The notes under the pieces are model-generated. The model was not told the origin of the DNA. It saw nothing but the letters and a program-made list of their open reading frames with translations, and ran no database searches. Below, piece after piece: positions 1 through 6,683 of a DNA stretch of 8,308 nt (the first letter of the stretch is position 1; every line of letters starts with the position of its first letter). This stretch comes from an uncultured Chitinophagaceae bacterium. Lineage in GTDB: Bacteria; Bacteroidota; Bacteroidia; Chitinophagales; Chitinophagaceae. The position numbers and the translations under genes are program-made. Location: NCBI GenBank assembly GCA_903832075.1, contig CAILAF010000558.1, forward strand, positions 1 to 8,308, given 5' to 3'.

Positions 1-181
1 TATCATCTGGGTGCATGCTGAAAATTAAAGAAATATAAATATATTGAAAGGAACCTAAAGATTTATTTTCTACCAAAAGTTTTTTGACAGATGAAAAATA
101 CAAATGAAAGAGAAGGATAAATCACTGCGAAAATGCAATGAAATAATCCTGTTTAATACAATATCTGATATTTAGAATAAT
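1..181. other. Left-edge region without a supported gene
   Basis: All three plus-strand frames meet a stop within the first 36 bases, so at most a few C-terminal codons of an upstream gene could be present. On the minus strand a frame is open from about 123 to the left edge and ends in an ATG-led HPDD, too short to call. The rest is A/T-rich with no clear hairpin or RNA gene. Confidence 0.5.
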
Positions 182-189
182 TAGCTTTG
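182..189 (+). promoter_or_regulatory. Bacteroidota -7 promoter element for the S46 peptidase gene
   Basis: TAGCTTTG matches the Bacteroidota -7 consensus TAnnTTTG exactly. Transcription would start near 195-197, leaving a leader of about 15 bases before the ATG at 211. I see no clear -33 TTG/TTTG at the expected distance, so only half of the promoter is supported. The leader has no Shine-Dalgarno sequence, which is usual in this phylum. Confidence 0.5.
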
Positions 190-210
190 ACATTCTAAAA
201 CACTAAGAAT

Positions 211-2370
211 ATGAAAAAAATTTTTCTATCGTTTGCTTTAGTGGTTTTCATGTTTCGCACTTATGCCGATGAAGGCATGTGGATTCCACTTTTACTTGGC
301 GACCAAGTTTATAAAGACATGGTTAAAAAAGGTTTGAAATTAAGAGCTGATCAATTGTACAGCATGAACCATTCTTCTATCAAAGATGCCATTATTATTT
401 TCGGAAGTGGTTGTACAGGTGAAATTGTAAGTGATCAAGGATTGGTTTTTACTAATCATCATTGCGGTTATGATGCCATTGCCAATGCATCAACTGTTGA
501 TCATAATTATTTAAGAGATGGGTTTTTTGCTGCTGATATGAGCAAAGAAATTCAATCAAAAATATCTGTTCGGTTTTTAAACAGAATTGAAGATGTTACA
601 CAAAAAGTTTTAGATGCTTTAGGTAAAACCGAGGGCATGGAACGTGCACAAAAATTAATTGCCACACAAAATGGTATTGTAAAAGAAGTAACCGGCGCTG
701 ATGAATTTAAAGCGGCTGTTGTAGTTAGTATGTTTAAAGGAAATCAATATTTTTTATTTGTGTATGATGTTTATAAAGATGTTCGCTTAGTTGGCAATCC
801 ACCGGAAAGTATTGGCAAATTTGGTGGTGATACAGATAATTGGGAATGGCCAAGACATACAGGCGATTTTTCTGTTTTCCGTGTGTATATGAGTAAAGAT
901 GGCAAACCTTCAAACTATGGTGCAGACAATGTTCCATTGAAACCAAAATATTTTTTACCTGTTAGTATCAAAGGTTTTAAAGATGGCGATTTTAGTATGA
1001 TCTATGGTTATCCCGGCAGCACCAATCGTTACGAAACTTCTTATGGTGTGAAGTTGAGTATTGATATAAATAATCCAACATTAGTGAAGTTGCGTGATAT
1101 GCGTTTGAAATATATGTTTGATGAAATGAAAAAAGATCCTGCAATTAAATTACAACTCGCATCATCTTATGCTTCAATCGCTAATTACTGGAAATTTTAT
1201 GATGGTGAAACAAAACAATTATTGAAGTACGATATCACCGGACAAAAACAAAAAACTGAAACTGAATTTATTGAATGGGCAAAAGGCAAACCTGATTACG
1301 AAAATATTTTCAGCGACTATCAAAAAAATTATGAAGCATGGCGACCTTTTGCAACGCAAGCTGTTTACATGCGGGAAGGAATTATGGGTTCTCCATTATT
1401 AGCTTATGTTGCAAGTTGGAGCGGATTGGAACAACTGCTATCTAAAAAAGAGGCAAGCAAAGATGATATTGCAAAAGCAATTAACAATGCAAAAACTGCA
1501 AGAGAAAATTTCTTGAAAGATGAAAACAAAAAAAGTGATCAAAATATTTTAGCTTCTGTGTTGATGATGTATAATACTGATATTCCAAAAGAACAACAAC
1601 CTGCAGGATTTTATGAAAGTTTGTTTAAAAATTTTAACAGCATTGATGAAAGTCCGTATAAAAAATATGCCGCTGATGTTTTTGAAAATACCATGGCATT
1701 TGATGGAAGCAAATGGAATGACTTTGTTGCAAACCCAACTGTTGCGGCATTACAAGCCGATCCTGCTTATAAAACAACAATGGCATTTATAAAAAATTGG
1801 AATGGTAATTATAGTTCAAAAAATCAAGCATTTGTAAATAAGAATAATGATTTAGGCAGATTATACATGAAAGGATTGTTTGAAAAAGATCCTGTAAAAA
1901 TGAAAGGCACTTATCCTGATGCAAACTTTACTATGCGTGTTAGTTATGGTAATGTAAAAAGTTACAAACCAAAAGATGCAGTGTTCTATGATTTTGTTTG
2001 TACACTTAGTGGTGTTGCATCAAAATATGTTGCCGGTGATTATGAATTTGATTTGCCCCAAAAATTTTTAGACTTATATAAAGCAAAGGATTTCGGTCAA
2101 TACATTGATGCAAAATATAATGATATTGTTGTTTGCTTTATTACAACCAATGATATTACCGGTGGCAATTCCGGTTCTCCTGTTTTAAATGGCAACGGAG
2201 AATTAATTGGTTTAGCATTCGATGGTAATTATGAAGCATTGAGTCATAAAATGGCATTCGATAAAGATTTAAATCGTACTATTTGTGTGGATGTTCGTTA
2301 TGTGTTATGGTGCATTGATAAATTAGGCGGCGCCAAACATATTGTTGATGAATTGAAATTAGTAAAGTAA
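211..2370 (+). CDS. Exported S46 family dipeptidyl-peptidase (DPP7-like)
   Basis: A 719-residue serine peptidase that should remove dipeptides from the N-termini of oligopeptides in the periplasm, feeding peptide uptake. Residues 1-19 form a signal peptide with a hydrophobic core, followed by the family's typical mature start (DEGMWIPLLL). The chymotrypsin-fold catalytic residues are in place: His84 in TNHHCGYDAI, Asp219 in WPRHTGDF and Ser654 in GGNSGSPV. Asn210-Trp211 match residues that bind the substrate amino terminus in the family. Cys68 and Cys85 probably form a disulfide. Eighteen residues after the catalytic Ser, in GLAFDGN, is Gly672. DPP7-type enzymes have Gly there and prefer hydrophobic P1 residues, whereas DPP11 has Arg and prefers Asp/Glu. 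The length is normal for S46 and no type IX sorting domain is visible at the C-terminus. The gene is a single unit with its own promoter and terminator. The family is certain; the specificity is inferred. Confidence 0.96.
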   Translation: MKKIFLSFALVVFMFRTYADEGMWIPLLLGDQVYKDMVKKGLKLRADQLYSMNHSSIKDAIIIFGSGCTGEIVSDQGLVFTNHHCGYDAIANASTVDHNYLRDGFFAADMSKEIQSKISVRFLNRIEDVTQKVLDALGKTEGMERAQKLIATQNGIVKEVTGADEFKAAVVVSMFKGNQYFLFVYDVYKDVRLVGNPPESIGKFGGDTDNWEWPRHTGDFSVFRVYMSKDGKPSNYGADNVPLKPKYFLPVSIKGFKDGDFSMIYGYPGSTNRYETSYGVKLSIDINNPTLVKLRDMRLKYMFDEMKKDPAIKLQLASSYASIANYWKFYDGETKQLLKYDITGQKQKTETEFIEWAKGKPDYENIFSDYQKNYEAWRPFATQAVYMREGIMGSPLLAYVASWSGLEQLLSKKEASKDDIAKAINNAKTARENFLKDENKKSDQNILASVLMMYNTDIPKEQQPAGFYESLFKNFNSIDESPYKKYAADVFENTMAFDGSKWNDFVANPTVAALQADPAYKTTMAFIKNWNGNYSSKNQAFVNKNNDLGRLYMKGLFEKDPVKMKGTYPDANFTMRVSYGNVKSYKPKDAVFYDFVCTLSGVASKYVAGDYEFDLPQKFLDLYKAKDFGQYIDAKYNDIVVCFITTNDITGGNSGSPVLNGNGELIGLAFDGNYEALSHKMAFDKDLNRTICVDVRYVLWCIDKLGGAKHIVDELKLVK

Positions 2371-2385
2371 AAAAGCATTTATTAA

Positions 2386-2427
2386 AATAAAAGCAGCGTA
2401 AGAATAAAATCTTATGCTGCTTTTATT
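2386..2427. terminator. Bidirectional intrinsic terminator between convergent genes
   Basis: Arms 2386-2403 and 2410-2427 are 18 bases long and complementary except at one position (G2398/T2415, a G-U pair in the plus-strand RNA). They enclose a six-base loop. The core is GCAGC/GCTGC flanked by A/T runs, so each RNA strand ends in a U-rich stretch. The hairpin lies in the 70-base gap between the stop codons of the S46 peptidase and DNA glycosylase genes and should end both transcripts. Confidence 0.85.
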
Positions 2428-2440
2428 TTTTATACTAAAA

Positions 2441-3046
2441 TCATTTAACAGGAACATTATCTTTCCATTTCCACAAATGCAAACAGGCATAAGTTCTGTA
2501 CGGACTCCATTTTGCAGATATTTTCAGCATCTGTTCTTTCAATTGTTTTTTATCTTCTTCGCTAAGTTTATACAATCTTACCATTGCATTTTTAATTCCC
2601 AAATCATCCACCGCAAAAACATCTTCTCTTCCTAAAGTAAACATCAATAACATTTCTACAGTCCATTTCCCAACACCTTTTATTTGAGTAAGCAATTCAA
2701 TTATTTCATCATTGCTCATTACTAATAATTTTTTATCTGTAATTTTTTTATCAATACAAAACTGTGCAACATTTTTTACATAACTCACTTTTGCATTCGA
2801 TAAACCAATAGAACGCAATGTTTCAAAAGGCGTATCCAAAACCTGCTGTGGCTTTGGTTCTTTGCCTTTATATAAATTGAGAAATCTTTTGAAAATAACA
2901 GCCGCCACTTTGGTGCTTAATTGCTGACTTAATATGCTTGCCATTAAACGAACATGAATGTTAGGATGCAATTTTAGTTCATGAACTTCTGTCCCGATAA
3001 TTTTTGAAAGCTTTTTATCTTTCTGTAAATGTTGGATATAATGCAT
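2441..3046 (-). CDS. DNA-3-methyladenine glycosylase, AlkA/HhH-GPD family
   Basis: A 201-residue cytoplasmic base-excision repair enzyme expected to remove alkylated purines such as 3-methyladenine by cutting the N-glycosidic bond. The helix-hairpin-helix is at about residues 119-130 (IKGVGKWT), and the GPD segment follows with FAVDDLGIKNAM. Asp148 aligns with the catalytic Asp238 of E. coli AlkA (PDDYLIKQ). The C-terminal block WSPYRTYACLHLW (180-192) matches the AlkA WxPWRSYALLHxW pattern. ILSQQLS near residue 38 is the usual N-terminal helix of the HhH-GPD fold. It lacks the extra N-terminal domain of E. coli AlkA, as short bacterial members do. There is no four-cysteine iron-sulfur motif at the C-terminus, which argues against endonuclease III or MutY. 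It is divergent from mnmD with a 51-base gap. The exact substrate range cannot be read from the sequence. Confidence 0.93.
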   Translation of the reverse strand: MHYIQHLQKDKKLSKIIGTEVHELKLHPNIHVRLMASILSQQLSTKVAAVIFKRFLNLYKGKEPKPQQVLDTPFETLRSIGLSNAKVSYVKNVAQFCIDKKITDKKLLVMSNDEIIELLTQIKGVGKWTVEMLLMFTLGREDVFAVDDLGIKNAMVRLYKLSEEDKKQLKEQMLKISAKWSPYRTYACLHLWKWKDNVPVK

Positions 3047-3051
3047 AATGA

Positions 3052-3080
3052 TTGATGGAAATAATTATTGATTAATTTTA
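3052..3080 (+). promoter_or_regulatory. Possible promoter for mnmD
   Basis: TTG at 3052-3054 and TAATTTTA at 3073-3080 (seven of eight to TAnnTTTG) are 18 bases apart, within the usual Bacteroidota range. The start point would be about 11 bases before the mnmD ATG. In such an A/T-rich gap a match this loose could be chance. Confidence 0.22.
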
Positions 3081-3085
3081 AGAAC

Positions 3086-3093
3086 TAAAGATA
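3086..3093 (-). promoter_or_regulatory. Possible -7 element for the DNA glycosylase gene
   Basis: Read on the minus strand this is TATCTTTA, seven of eight matches to TAnnTTTG. It would start transcription near 3079, about 33 bases before the ATG at 3046. It lies just in front of the mnmD start codon. No well-spaced -33 element was found, so support is weak. Confidence 0.28.
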
Positions 3094-3097
3094 GCAG

Positions 3098-3784
3098 ATG
3101 CTTCGCGAAATCATTAAAACAAAAGATGGAAGTGATACAATCCTTATTCCTTCACAAAAAATAACTTATCACAGTATTTATGGAGCTGTACAAGAAAGCA
3201 AACATGTTTTTATAGAAGCAGGATTGAATTATTTTTTAGAAAATAACAAAGAACATATTTGTCCTTCCATTAAAATATTTGAAATGGGATTTGGTACGGG
3301 ATTAAATGCATTACTCACTTTACAAGAAGCCATTCAACATCAACACAAAATATTTTATCAAACCATTGAATTATTTCCATTGAATGAAAATGAAATTTCT
3401 TTGCTGAGTTACAACGATATTTTTTTTGACGATAAATATTTTCATCAATTACATCATTGTGACTGGGAAAAAGATATTGCGATATATCCTTTGTTTATTT
3501 TTCATAAAATAAAAAACTCTTTCCTTAATTACTCAACCAATCAATTGTTCAATATTATTTATTATGATGCATTTGCACCGGAAGATCAACCTGAATTATG
3601 GACGGAAGAAATTTTTGCAAAACTATTTTCCATGCTTTTACCAAAAGGAGTATTAGTTACTTATTGCAGTAAAGGAAATGTTCGCAGAGCTTTATTGGCA
3701 GCAGGTTTCAGCGTAGAAAAAATTCCCGGACCACCGCATAAAAGAGAAATGATTAGAGCAAGGAAGTTGATAGGAATTAGATGA
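3098..3784 (+). CDS. mnmD: tRNA (mnm5s2U34) methyltransferase MnmD
   Basis: A 228-residue cytoplasmic SAM-dependent methyltransferase of the DUF752/Methyltransf_30 family. It corresponds to the methyltransferase half of MnmC and converts 5-aminomethyl(-2-thio)uridine to 5-methylaminomethyl(-2-thio)uridine at the tRNA wobble position, after MnmE/MnmG. Family marks are the N-terminal segment YHSIYGAVQESKHVF (24-38), SAM motif I EMGFGTGLN (62-70), the acidic motif YYDAFAPEDQPELW (155-168), LLPKGVLVTYCSKGNVRRAL (180-199) and the C-terminal PGPPHKREM (210-218). The family usually has PGPPGKREM, so His214 replaces a common Gly. The FAD-dependent oxidase domain of full-length MnmC is absent, as is normal for stand-alone MnmD. 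The linker before the DAF motif (about 132-153) is irregular and A/T-rich. It is divergent from the glycosylase gene and probably transcribed alone. Confidence 0.93.
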   Translation: MLREIIKTKDGSDTILIPSQKITYHSIYGAVQESKHVFIEAGLNYFLENNKEHICPSIKIFEMGFGTGLNALLTLQEAIQHQHKIFYQTIELFPLNENEISLLSYNDIFFDDKYFHQLHHCDWEKDIAIYPLFIFHKIKNSFLNYSTNQLFNIIYYDAFAPEDQPELWTEEIFAKLFSMLLPKGVLVTYCSKGNVRRALLAAGFSVEKIPGPPHKREMIRARKLIGIR

Positions 3785-3837
3785 CAGAATAAAACATCAA
3801 AAAACAATTCTTAATTCATCAATCTTAACTTGTTTTC

Positions 3838-3854
3838 TTAGCTTCATTCTAAAA
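3838..3854 (+). promoter_or_regulatory. Leader motif shared with the S46 peptidase gene
   Basis: TTAGCTT followed directly by CATTCTAAAA ends ten bases before the ATG at 3864. The same two blocks, separated by an extra TGA, occupy 181-200 and end eleven bases before the S46 peptidase ATG. The extra three bases at 188-190 complete TAnnTTTG in the first copy, whereas this copy reads TAGCTTCA (six of eight). It may be a related promoter or start-site region, or chance. Confidence 0.25.
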
Positions 3855-3863
3855 TTATTCATC

Positions 3864-4286
3864 ATGAAATATTTTTTATTAATTGCTTTTTCTTTCATCG
3901 CTATTTCTTCATTTGCACAAACAAAAGACGAAACATCAATTAAAAAAGTACTGAGCGATCAGGTTATTGCTTGGAACAAAGGCAATGTTGATGATTTTAT
4001 GAAAGGTTATTGGAATAACGATAGTATGATTTTCATGGGAGCAAGCGGACCTAATTACGGTTATCAAAAAACTTTAAATAATTATAAAAAAAATTATCCA
4101 GATACAACTGCAATGGGTAAATTAAGCTTTGAATTTAATGTTATAAAAAAATTATCACCCGATTATTATTTTATTATTGGCAAATATTTTTTGAAAAGAA
4201 CCATCGGCGATGCCAAAGGAGTATTTACATTACTTTTTAGAAAAATAAATGGAGAATGGAAAATAATAGTAGATCATACAAGTTAA
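3864..4286 (+). CDS. Exported NTF2-like protein, DUF4440/SnoaL-like
   Basis: A 140-residue protein with a clear signal peptide (residues 1-18, Lys3 then a hydrophobic run, probable cleavage after SSFA before Gln19), so it is probably periplasmic. The mature part has the cone-fold pattern of DUF4440 proteins. An N-terminal helix carries IKKVLSDQVIAWNKGNVDDF (27-46), then comes YWNNDSMIFMG (49-59), and strands at the end read FTLLFRKINGEWKIIVDHTS (121-140). The end matches the family's usual close, in which a GxWKI strand is followed by a D/H pair. DUF4440 members are mostly of unknown function. The fold binds small molecules or supports catalysis in relatives such as SnoaL and ketosteroid isomerase, but nothing here names a ligand. 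It starts 79 bases after mnmD and is probably a separate unit. Confidence 0.85.
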   Translation: MKYFLLIAFSFIAISSFAQTKDETSIKKVLSDQVIAWNKGNVDDFMKGYWNNDSMIFMGASGPNYGYQKTLNNYKKNYPDTTAMGKLSFEFNVIKKLSPDYYFIIGKYFLKRTIGDAKGVFTLLFRKINGEWKIIVDHTS

Positions 4287-4360
4287 AATCATCAATATAA
4301 TTATACATACCTTCACTTTATAATCAAATCCCTTCGCAAAAAAACTAAATCTTAATATTT

Positions 4361-5269
4361 ATGGTACTTATTATTCTTGGCATCATCATTTTCATTGCTG
4401 CCTTTTCACTTAAAAACTTAAGTCACCCATTACCACAATACGCAAATGTTGTACGCAGTATTGGATTAGGCGTGATTGTTCTTGGTTTTATCACATCTTG
4501 TATTAAACAAATTGATGCAGGTCAAATTGGTGTTAAATCATTATTTGGTAAAGTGCAAGATGATGTATTGAATAGCGGATTAAATCTTGTAAACCCATTG
4601 GTTGAAGTAAAATCAATTGATGTTAGAACACAAAATTATACCATGAGTGGTGTTCATAACGAAGGTGATATTGCCGGTGATGATGCAATTAGAGTATTAA
4701 CAGCTGATGGATTAGAAGTAGTAATTGATTTAACTGTTTTGTATCGTGTACAATCTGCCGAAGCACCAAGAATTGTTAGAGAAATTGGATTGGATTTTAA
4801 AAATGTAATTGTTCGTCCCATCACAAGAACTAAAATAAGAGATAACGCTGTATATTATACTGCGGTTGATTTGTATTCAACTAAAAGAGATGAATTTCAA
4901 TCAAGAATATTTAAAACTATTGAACAAAATTTAAAAGAACGCGGATTAGTATTAGAACAATTATTGGTACGAAATATTACTTTACCTGCAACAGTTAAAG
5001 CATCTATCGAAGAAAAAATAAAAGCAGAGCAGGAAGCACAAAAAATGGAATTCGTTTTGCAAAAGGAAAAACAGGAAGCAGAACGTAAAAGAGTTGAAGC
5101 ACAAGGTATCGCTGACTATCAAAAAATCATCAGTTCAGGATTGGGTGATAAACAATTACAATACGAGAATTTACAAGTAATGAAAGGATTAATCACTTCG
5201 CCCAATGCAAAAGTAATTATTATGGGTGGCAGTAAAACTCCGGTAATATTAGATAGTAAAGGCAATTAA
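4361..5269 (+). CDS. Membrane-anchored SPFH/prohibitin-family protein
   Basis: A 302-residue protein of the SPFH (stomatin/prohibitin/flotillin/HflK-C) superfamily. Two hydrophobic N-terminal segments (about 1-17 and 31-47) anchor it. The SPFH domain runs from about residue 50 to 210, beginning IDAGQIGVKSLFGKV, continuing through DVRTQNYTM and the strand VLTADGLEVVIDLTVLYRV, and ending LLVRNITLPATVK. A charged coiled coil follows at about 213-255 (EEKIKAEQEAQKMEFVLQ onward), then a prohibitin-like tail with LQVMKGLITSPNAKVIIMGG. Relatives form large ring or cage assemblies on the inner membrane and modulate proteases such as FtsH or organise membrane domains. Which of these applies is unknown. 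No FtsH or HflK partner lies beside it, so a prohibitin-type solo protein fits better than HflC. The 74-base upstream gap has only a weak TAnnTTCA element at 4308-4315. Confidence 0.92.
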   Translation: MVLIILGIIIFIAAFSLKNLSHPLPQYANVVRSIGLGVIVLGFITSCIKQIDAGQIGVKSLFGKVQDDVLNSGLNLVNPLVEVKSIDVRTQNYTMSGVHNEGDIAGDDAIRVLTADGLEVVIDLTVLYRVQSAEAPRIVREIGLDFKNVIVRPITRTKIRDNAVYYTAVDLYSTKRDEFQSRIFKTIEQNLKERGLVLEQLLVRNITLPATVKASIEEKIKAEQEAQKMEFVLQKEKQEAERKRVEAQGIADYQKIISSGLGDKQLQYENLQVMKGLITSPNAKVIIMGGSKTPVILDSKGN

Positions 5270-5278
5270 AAAAACATA

Positions 5279-5339
5279 ACACGAATTAAATCGAATTACA
5301 CGAATTATTTTATTGTTTGCCTTTTTCAATTCGTGTAAT
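5279..5339. repeat. Palindromic intergenic repeat, copy 1 (probable terminator)
   Basis: The left half ACACGAATTAAATCGAATT continues into ACACGAATT. A perfect 12-bp inverted pair, ATTACACGAATT (5295-5306) and AATTCGTGTAAT (5328-5339), encloses a 21-base loop. The first 28 bases agree with copy 2 (from 5590) at 25 positions. It lies between the convergent stop codons of the SPFH gene (5269) and the 76-residue protein gene (5343), so it probably ends both transcripts, although no clean U tract follows the stem. Confidence 0.7.
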
Positions 5340-5342
5340 AAA

Positions 5343-5573
5343 CTATTGAGGAATGTTTAATGGCTTACTCCATAAGCGAATAATATATCTAACAAAAAAT
5401 ATTCCGCTGATAATAAACCAGCAATAAAAAATTATGTTGCCTGTAGAAATCTTGTTTTCTATAAATGCATAATTATACATAATACCTGCAGTGGTATTAA
5501 TGATCATCCATGACAATCCAACTGATAATGTTGTAAGAATTCTTCTTAAATATGCTGCTACTTCTGGTTCCAC
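5343..5573 (-). CDS. Small two-helix membrane protein of unknown function
   Basis: Seventy-six residues with two predicted transmembrane helices (about 15-35 and 44-66) separated by a short polar loop (FIENKISTG) and ending in a basic, aromatic tail (YIIRLWSKPLNIPQ). The start MEPEVAAYLRRI and the WMIINTTAG segment resemble small conserved hypothetical proteins I recall from Chitinophagaceae, so I take it as a real gene, but no function can be assigned. The start codon is GTG (5571-5573). An in-frame TAA only three codons upstream rules out an earlier ATG, and the next Met is residue 23, inside the first helix. It is transcribed in the same direction as the M23 peptidase gene, with repeat copy 2 in the gap. 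It may depend on read-through from that gene, as no promoter of its own is obvious. Confidence 0.72.
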   Translation of the reverse strand: MEPEVAAYLRRILTTLSVGLSWMIINTTAGIMYNYAFIENKISTGNIIFYCWFIISGIFFVRYIIRLWSKPLNIPQ

Positions 5574-5589
5574 AAATATTTATTTTATT

Positions 5590-5645
5590 ACACAAATTTT
5601 ATCGAATTACACGAATTCAAAAACATTGTTCTAATTCGTGTTATT
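5590..5645. repeat. Palindromic intergenic repeat, copy 2
   Basis: Begins ACACAAATTTTATCGAATT then ACACGAATT, sharing an uninterrupted 17-base block (5601-5617) with copy 1 (5290-5306). The stem is AATTACACGAATT (5605-5617) against AATTCGTGTTATT (5633-5645), 12 of 13 pairs, with a 15-base loop. Both loops contain ATTGTT. It starts 10 bases past the M23 stop codon and ends before the GTG of the 76-residue protein gene, so it could terminate or stabilise the M23 transcript. Confidence 0.7.
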
Positions 5646-5655
5646 ACTTTTAAAA

Positions 5656-6633
5656 TTAATCGAAGCTTTGATTGGCAGCAGCGGCTAATTTTATAATTCT
5701 ATCAAATTGAGCCGGCGTAAGATCATTATAAAAATAATAAATCGGATCAACTGCATTACCATAACGATGCACTTCATAATGACAATGCGGACCGGTACTT
5801 TTTCCGGAACTACCAACATATCCAACCACTTCGCCACGTTTTACCTGCTCACCAACTTTTGCTTTTACGCGATACATGTGCCCGTATAAAGTTTGATACC
5901 CATAACCATGATTGATCAATACTTTATTTCCAAAACCATCCATACTAAATCCTGCTTCGCTAACAACACCATCTGCTGTTGCATAAATAGGCGTACCAAT
6001 TGCTGCAGTAAAATCAAGCCCTTTATGCATTCTTCTATCTTTATATACCGGATCAATTCTATAACCAAAGCCACTGGCAATTTTATCTAAATTTTTATTA
6101 CTCACCGGTTGAATAGAAGGAATAGCTGATAATAATTTGGCTTTATTCTTTACCATATTATCAATATCATTATAACTTTTGCCTTGATAAGCCAATCGCA
6201 ATGAAAGATTATTTAATTGATCTCGTAAACTCGTTACCAATTCGTTTTCTCCTAAACTTTCAACCAATTTCACTTCTTTTTTTATTTCAATATCTTTTAC
6301 TCGAGCACTATCCGGAATAGGTGTTGCTTCAAAAATAGAACGATACACATTATTATCTCTTCGTTCCAATTCATTCATTTTTAATTCTAATTGTTTCGTG
6401 CGTTCTTCTAATGTTGCATAATTTTCAAGTAAATCTGCTTTTTGCTTTTTTAATATTTTTTCTTTGGGCGAATCAATATAATTAAACGCAATTAATATTA
6501 TGAGAATACCTGTAACAATAGATGCAGCAATAAAACCAAATACCTGTAACAATCGCACACGTAAAGGCGTTTCCATCTTTTCGTATCGAAGCGTATGGGT
6601 ATTAAAATAATATTTTATTTTTTTCATCGCCAT
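5656..6633 (-). CDS. Membrane-anchored M23 (LytM/lysostaphin-type) metallopeptidase
   Basis: A 325-residue envelope protein. A short cytoplasmic N-terminus precedes one transmembrane helix (about 29-51), then a coiled coil (about 56-92) and a second helical stretch (about 130-170). The C-terminal M23 domain covers about 184-300. Zinc-site and catalytic residues are intact: His203 and Asp207 in HKGLD, His252 in YGHM, and His283 and His285 in GPHCHYE. SGFGYRIDPV (187-196) and GYVGSSGKSTGPHCHYEVHR (271-290) are standard family blocks. Active members cut peptide cross-bridges in peptidoglycan, and the anchored coiled-coil layout suits a periplasmic enzyme acting in growth or division. ATG at 6633 is chosen as the first start in frame; Met3 (6627) is equally possible. 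It is divergent from alaS across a 111-base gap holding both promoters. Its partner or activator is not in the window. Confidence 0.95.
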   Translation of the reverse strand: MAMKKIKYYFNTHTLRYEKMETPLRVRLLQVFGFIAASIVTGILIILIAFNYIDSPKEKILKKQKADLLENYATLEERTKQLELKMNELERRDNNVYRSIFEATPIPDSARVKDIEIKKEVKLVESLGENELVTSLRDQLNNLSLRLAYQGKSYNDIDNMVKNKAKLLSAIPSIQPVSNKNLDKIASGFGYRIDPVYKDRRMHKGLDFTAAIGTPIYATADGVVSEAGFSMDGFGNKVLINHGYGYQTLYGHMYRVKAKVGEQVKRGEVVGYVGSSGKSTGPHCHYEVHRYGNAVDPIYYFYNDLTPAQFDRIIKLAAAANQSFD

Positions 6634-6648
6634 AATTACATAACCCTA

Positions 6649-6683
6649 TTTGTATGTCTTACATCGTCAAACCCTTAACTTTG
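6649..6683 (+). promoter_or_regulatory. Bacteroidota-type promoter for alaS
   Basis: TTTG at 6649-6652 (-33) and TAACTTTG at 6676-6683 (exact TAnnTTTG) are 23 bases apart, at the long end of the usual spacing. Transcription would start near 6690, giving a leader of about 55 bases. The -7 element overlaps the right arm of the inverted repeat at 6665-6686. Confidence 0.5.

Noticed and set aside
84..110. TTGACA at 84-89 as a sigma-70 type -35 box.
   Set aside because: There is no matching -10 box at 17 bases, the promoter type is not expected in Bacteroidota, and TAnnTTTG at 182-189 explains the downstream gene better.
1..123. Minus-strand open frame ending in MHPDD at the left edge, reminiscent of the HPDD motif of PIG-L deacetylases.
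   Set aside because: Only five codons follow the sole ATG (14-16), and the motif normally lies about ten or more residues into the protein. The upstream open part has no ATG start, so a gene cannot be supported from this window.
734..946. 70-codon minus-strand open frame inside the S46 peptidase gene.
   Set aside because: It is antisense to strongly conserved catalytic-domain sequence, and its translation has no domain-like pattern.
2414..2635. 73-codon plus-strand open frame opposite the 3' end of the glycosylase gene.
   Set aside because: It starts inside the terminator hairpin, and its Phe-rich translation is the complement of a conserved AlkA coding region.
4308..4315. TACCTTCA as a promoter for the SPFH gene.
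   Set aside because: Only six of eight positions match TAnnTTTG and no well-spaced -33 was found; too weak to list as a feature.
5707..6090. Two plus-strand open frames opposite the M23 peptidase gene.
   Set aside because: They are shadows of the conserved M23 domain; their Ile/Thr/Asn-rich translations reflect complementary codons.
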